From CAZJPD01 sp964547795 (lineage in GTDB: Bacteria > Pseudomonadota > Alphaproteobacteria > Rickettsiales > Midichloriaceae), in the NCBI GenBank assembly GCA_964547795.1, contig CAZJPD010000042.1, positions 1 through 6,686 on the forward strand: 6,686 nucleotides of DNA, read 5' to 3'. The first letter of the stretch is position 1. Each line of letters begins with the position of its first letter. Position numbers and translations under genes: made by a program. The notes under the pieces were generated by a model, which worked only from the letters and a program-made list of their open reading frames with translations, made no database searches and had not been told where the DNA came from. Positions 5,432-6,686 of the stretch are shown piece after piece.

Positions 5432-6550
5432 ATGCAGGCATTAATCTGGTTTATTGTAATCATAACGCCCATAGTCTTTATTCATGAATTTGGACATTTT
5501 TTCTTTGCTAGACTATTTGGTGTTAAAGTTGATGTCTTCTCCATAGGGTTTGGAAAACCATTGTTTAAATGGAAAGACAATAAGGATACTACCTGGCAAA
5601 TAGCTCTCATCCCTCTGGGTGGTTACGTTAAAATGCATGGAGATGAAGGAGTTGCGGGTAATCCTGATGTAAATAAACTGGAAAATTTAAGTGAAGAAGA
5701 GAAGAAGTTATCATTTTATCACAAAAAGTTATGGCAAAAGGCATTGATTGTGTTTGGAGGACCATTTGCAAATTATGTGCTAGCCATAGCGATATTTACA
5801 AGTATTGCTCTTCATAGCGGAGTAATGGAATTTAAAACTGAAGTTAGTAGAGTACAAGAAGGCTCTCCTGCTCAAAAAGCGGGTATTCAGGTTGGTGATA
5901 TTATAGTGGAATTAAATAGTAAAAAAATTAAATTGGCTCGTGATTTAGCATCAACATTAATGTTAAATGTAAAAGATGAAATTACCATAGGATATGTTAG
6001 AGGTAATACTTATTTTACTGTCAACATCATTCCTAATTTTGTGGAAGTGAGGGGTGTTGCTGAAGAGCAAATTAAACAACCTGTAATTGGAGTAATGTTC
6101 GAGAAATACAATTACACAACAGTAGGGCCGCTTGAGGCAATTACACGTTCAATAGAGCAAGCTCTTGACTTTTCGTACACTACGTTACAGGCTATTTTGC
6201 AGATGCTAACAGGTCAACGTAATACTGATGACATAGGTGGACCAATCAAAATAGCAAAGTACTCTGTGAAAATGGCAGAGCAAGGCTTTCTAACGTTTTT
6301 ACATTTAGTGGCACTAATTTCACTTAATCTGGGTTTGGTAAATCTATTACCAATACCAATGTTAGATGGTGGACATTTGTTTTATTATACAATAGAAGCT
6401 ATTATTGGAAGATCTATCAATTATACTGTACAAAACATGGGGTTTAAAATAGGATTTGCCATTATAATAAGTTTAATGATATTCGCATTTTGGAATGATT
6501 TAAGGAACGTAGAGTTTTTAGCTAACTTAAAAAAAATAATATTTAATTGA
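5432..6550 (+). CDS. rseP: RseP-type site-2 intramembrane zinc metalloprotease
   Basis: This site-2 protease cuts transmembrane segments of substrate proteins within the inner membrane; in E. coli RseP releases sigma-E after envelope stress and clears signal peptides. The 372-residue protein opens with a membrane helix carrying the zinc site HEFGH (18-22, with Glu19 as catalytic base). The conserved FSIGFGKPLFKW and IPLGGYVKMHGDE segments follow (36-47, 60-72), then a second hydrophobic stretch (104-127). One PDZ domain lies at about 136-200 (GSPAQKAGIQVGDIIVELN). The third hydrophobic stretch holds NLLPIPMLDGG (304-314), with zinc ligand Asp312, and a final helix is at 338-354. E. coli RseP (about 450 residues) has two PDZ domains; one is usual for shorter homologues. 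No Shine-Dalgarno precedes the ATG. No sigma-E or RseA is visible here, so its target is unknown. bamA follows after 12 bases. Confidence 0.96.
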   Translation: MQALIWFIVIITPIVFIHEFGHFFFARLFGVKVDVFSIGFGKPLFKWKDNKDTTWQIALIPLGGYVKMHGDEGVAGNPDVNKLENLSEEEKKLSFYHKKLWQKALIVFGGPFANYVLAIAIFTSIALHSGVMEFKTEVSRVQEGSPAQKAGIQVGDIIVELNSKKIKLARDLASTLMLNVKDEITIGYVRGNTYFTVNIIPNFVEVRGVAEEQIKQPVIGVMFEKYNYTTVGPLEAITRSIEQALDFSYTTLQAILQMLTGQRNTDDIGGPIKIAKYSVKMAEQGFLTFLHLVALISLNLGLVNLLPIPMLDGGHLFYYTIEAIIGRSINYTVQNMGFKIGFAIIISLMIFAFWNDLRNVEFLANLKKIIFN

Positions 6551-6562
6551 TAAAAATATAAT

Positions 6563-6686
6563 ATGACTTTTATTAAAAATGTCGCTTTTATAGTAATTTT
6601 CTTATCGTGCGTTTGTAATATTTGTGCTTCTGAAAAGGTCAACAACATTAAGGTTATTGGTAACCAAAAAATTCTTCAAGACACGA
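6563..6686 (+). CDS. bamA: BamA outer-membrane assembly factor, N-terminal fragment
   Basis: An ATG 12 bases past the rseP stop opens a frame that stays open to the window end, giving 41 codons. It starts MTFIKNVAFIVIFLSCVCNI and looks like a Sec signal peptide with likely cleavage after CNICA. The sequence continues SEKVNNIKVIGNQKILQDT, the typical first strand of a POTRA domain (I-x-V-x-G-N-x-x-I). BamA has periplasmic POTRA domains and a 16-stranded barrel that inserts outer-membrane proteins; only the beginning of the first POTRA is visible. The rseP-bamA order is widespread in proteobacteria, which strengthens the call. The short gap suggests one operon. Confidence 0.85.
   Translation, partial: MTFIKNVAFIVIFLSCVCNICASEKVNNIKVIGNQKILQDT

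Noticed and set aside
6421..6648. 75-codon minus-strand frame over the rseP-bamA junction
   Set aside because: It is antisense to the end of rseP and the BamA signal peptide, both well supported.

Overview
The window is about two-thirds A+T. Its genes look like those of an obligate intracellular alphaproteobacterium of the order Rickettsiales, most likely Anaplasmataceae and probably Wolbachia. This rests on the low-GC style of the Ffh, LipB, Pal and RseP proteins, several lysine-rich short proteins, weak Shine-Dalgarno signals at most starts, and a GC-richer palindromic repeat cluster of the kind seen in Rickettsiales. The genus is an inference, because no search could be run.

Layout. At the left edge a minus-strand gene of unknown function (1-268) runs off the window. 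Upstream of it on the same strand are a BamE-type outer-membrane lipoprotein (287-745, with a basic in-frame leader reaching 841), the signal-recognition-particle GTPase Ffh (838-2202) and the octanoyltransferase LipB (2295-2963). A 428-base gene-free stretch follows (2964-3391). It holds two inverted repeats near lipB, a GC-rich palindromic repeat cluster (about 3065-3220) and an unexplained 170-base remainder. Next on the minus strand come Pal (3392-3859), a doubtful 60-codon ORF, a glutamine-synthetase-like gene broken by one in-frame TAG (4120-4998) and a small lipoprotein of unknown function (5028-5309). The plus strand then starts with the site-2 protease RseP (5432-6550), followed 12 bases later by the beginning of BamA (6563 to the window end).

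How the genes relate. Most of the window serves the cell envelope. Ffh targets nascent membrane proteins, BamA and BamE are parts of the outer-membrane beta-barrel assembly machine, Pal ties the outer membrane to peptidoglycan and the Tol system, and RseP is an intramembrane protease. LipB makes the lipoyl cofactor arm for 2-oxoacid dehydrogenases. The rseP-bamA order is widely conserved in proteobacteria. I see no defence system, mobile element with a transposase, or CRISPR array. The points most worth a second look are the single-stop glutamine-synthetase relic, the basic leader fused in frame to BamE and translationally coupled to ffh, the palindromic repeat cluster, and two similar 13-bp palindromes just upstream of lipB and ffh.
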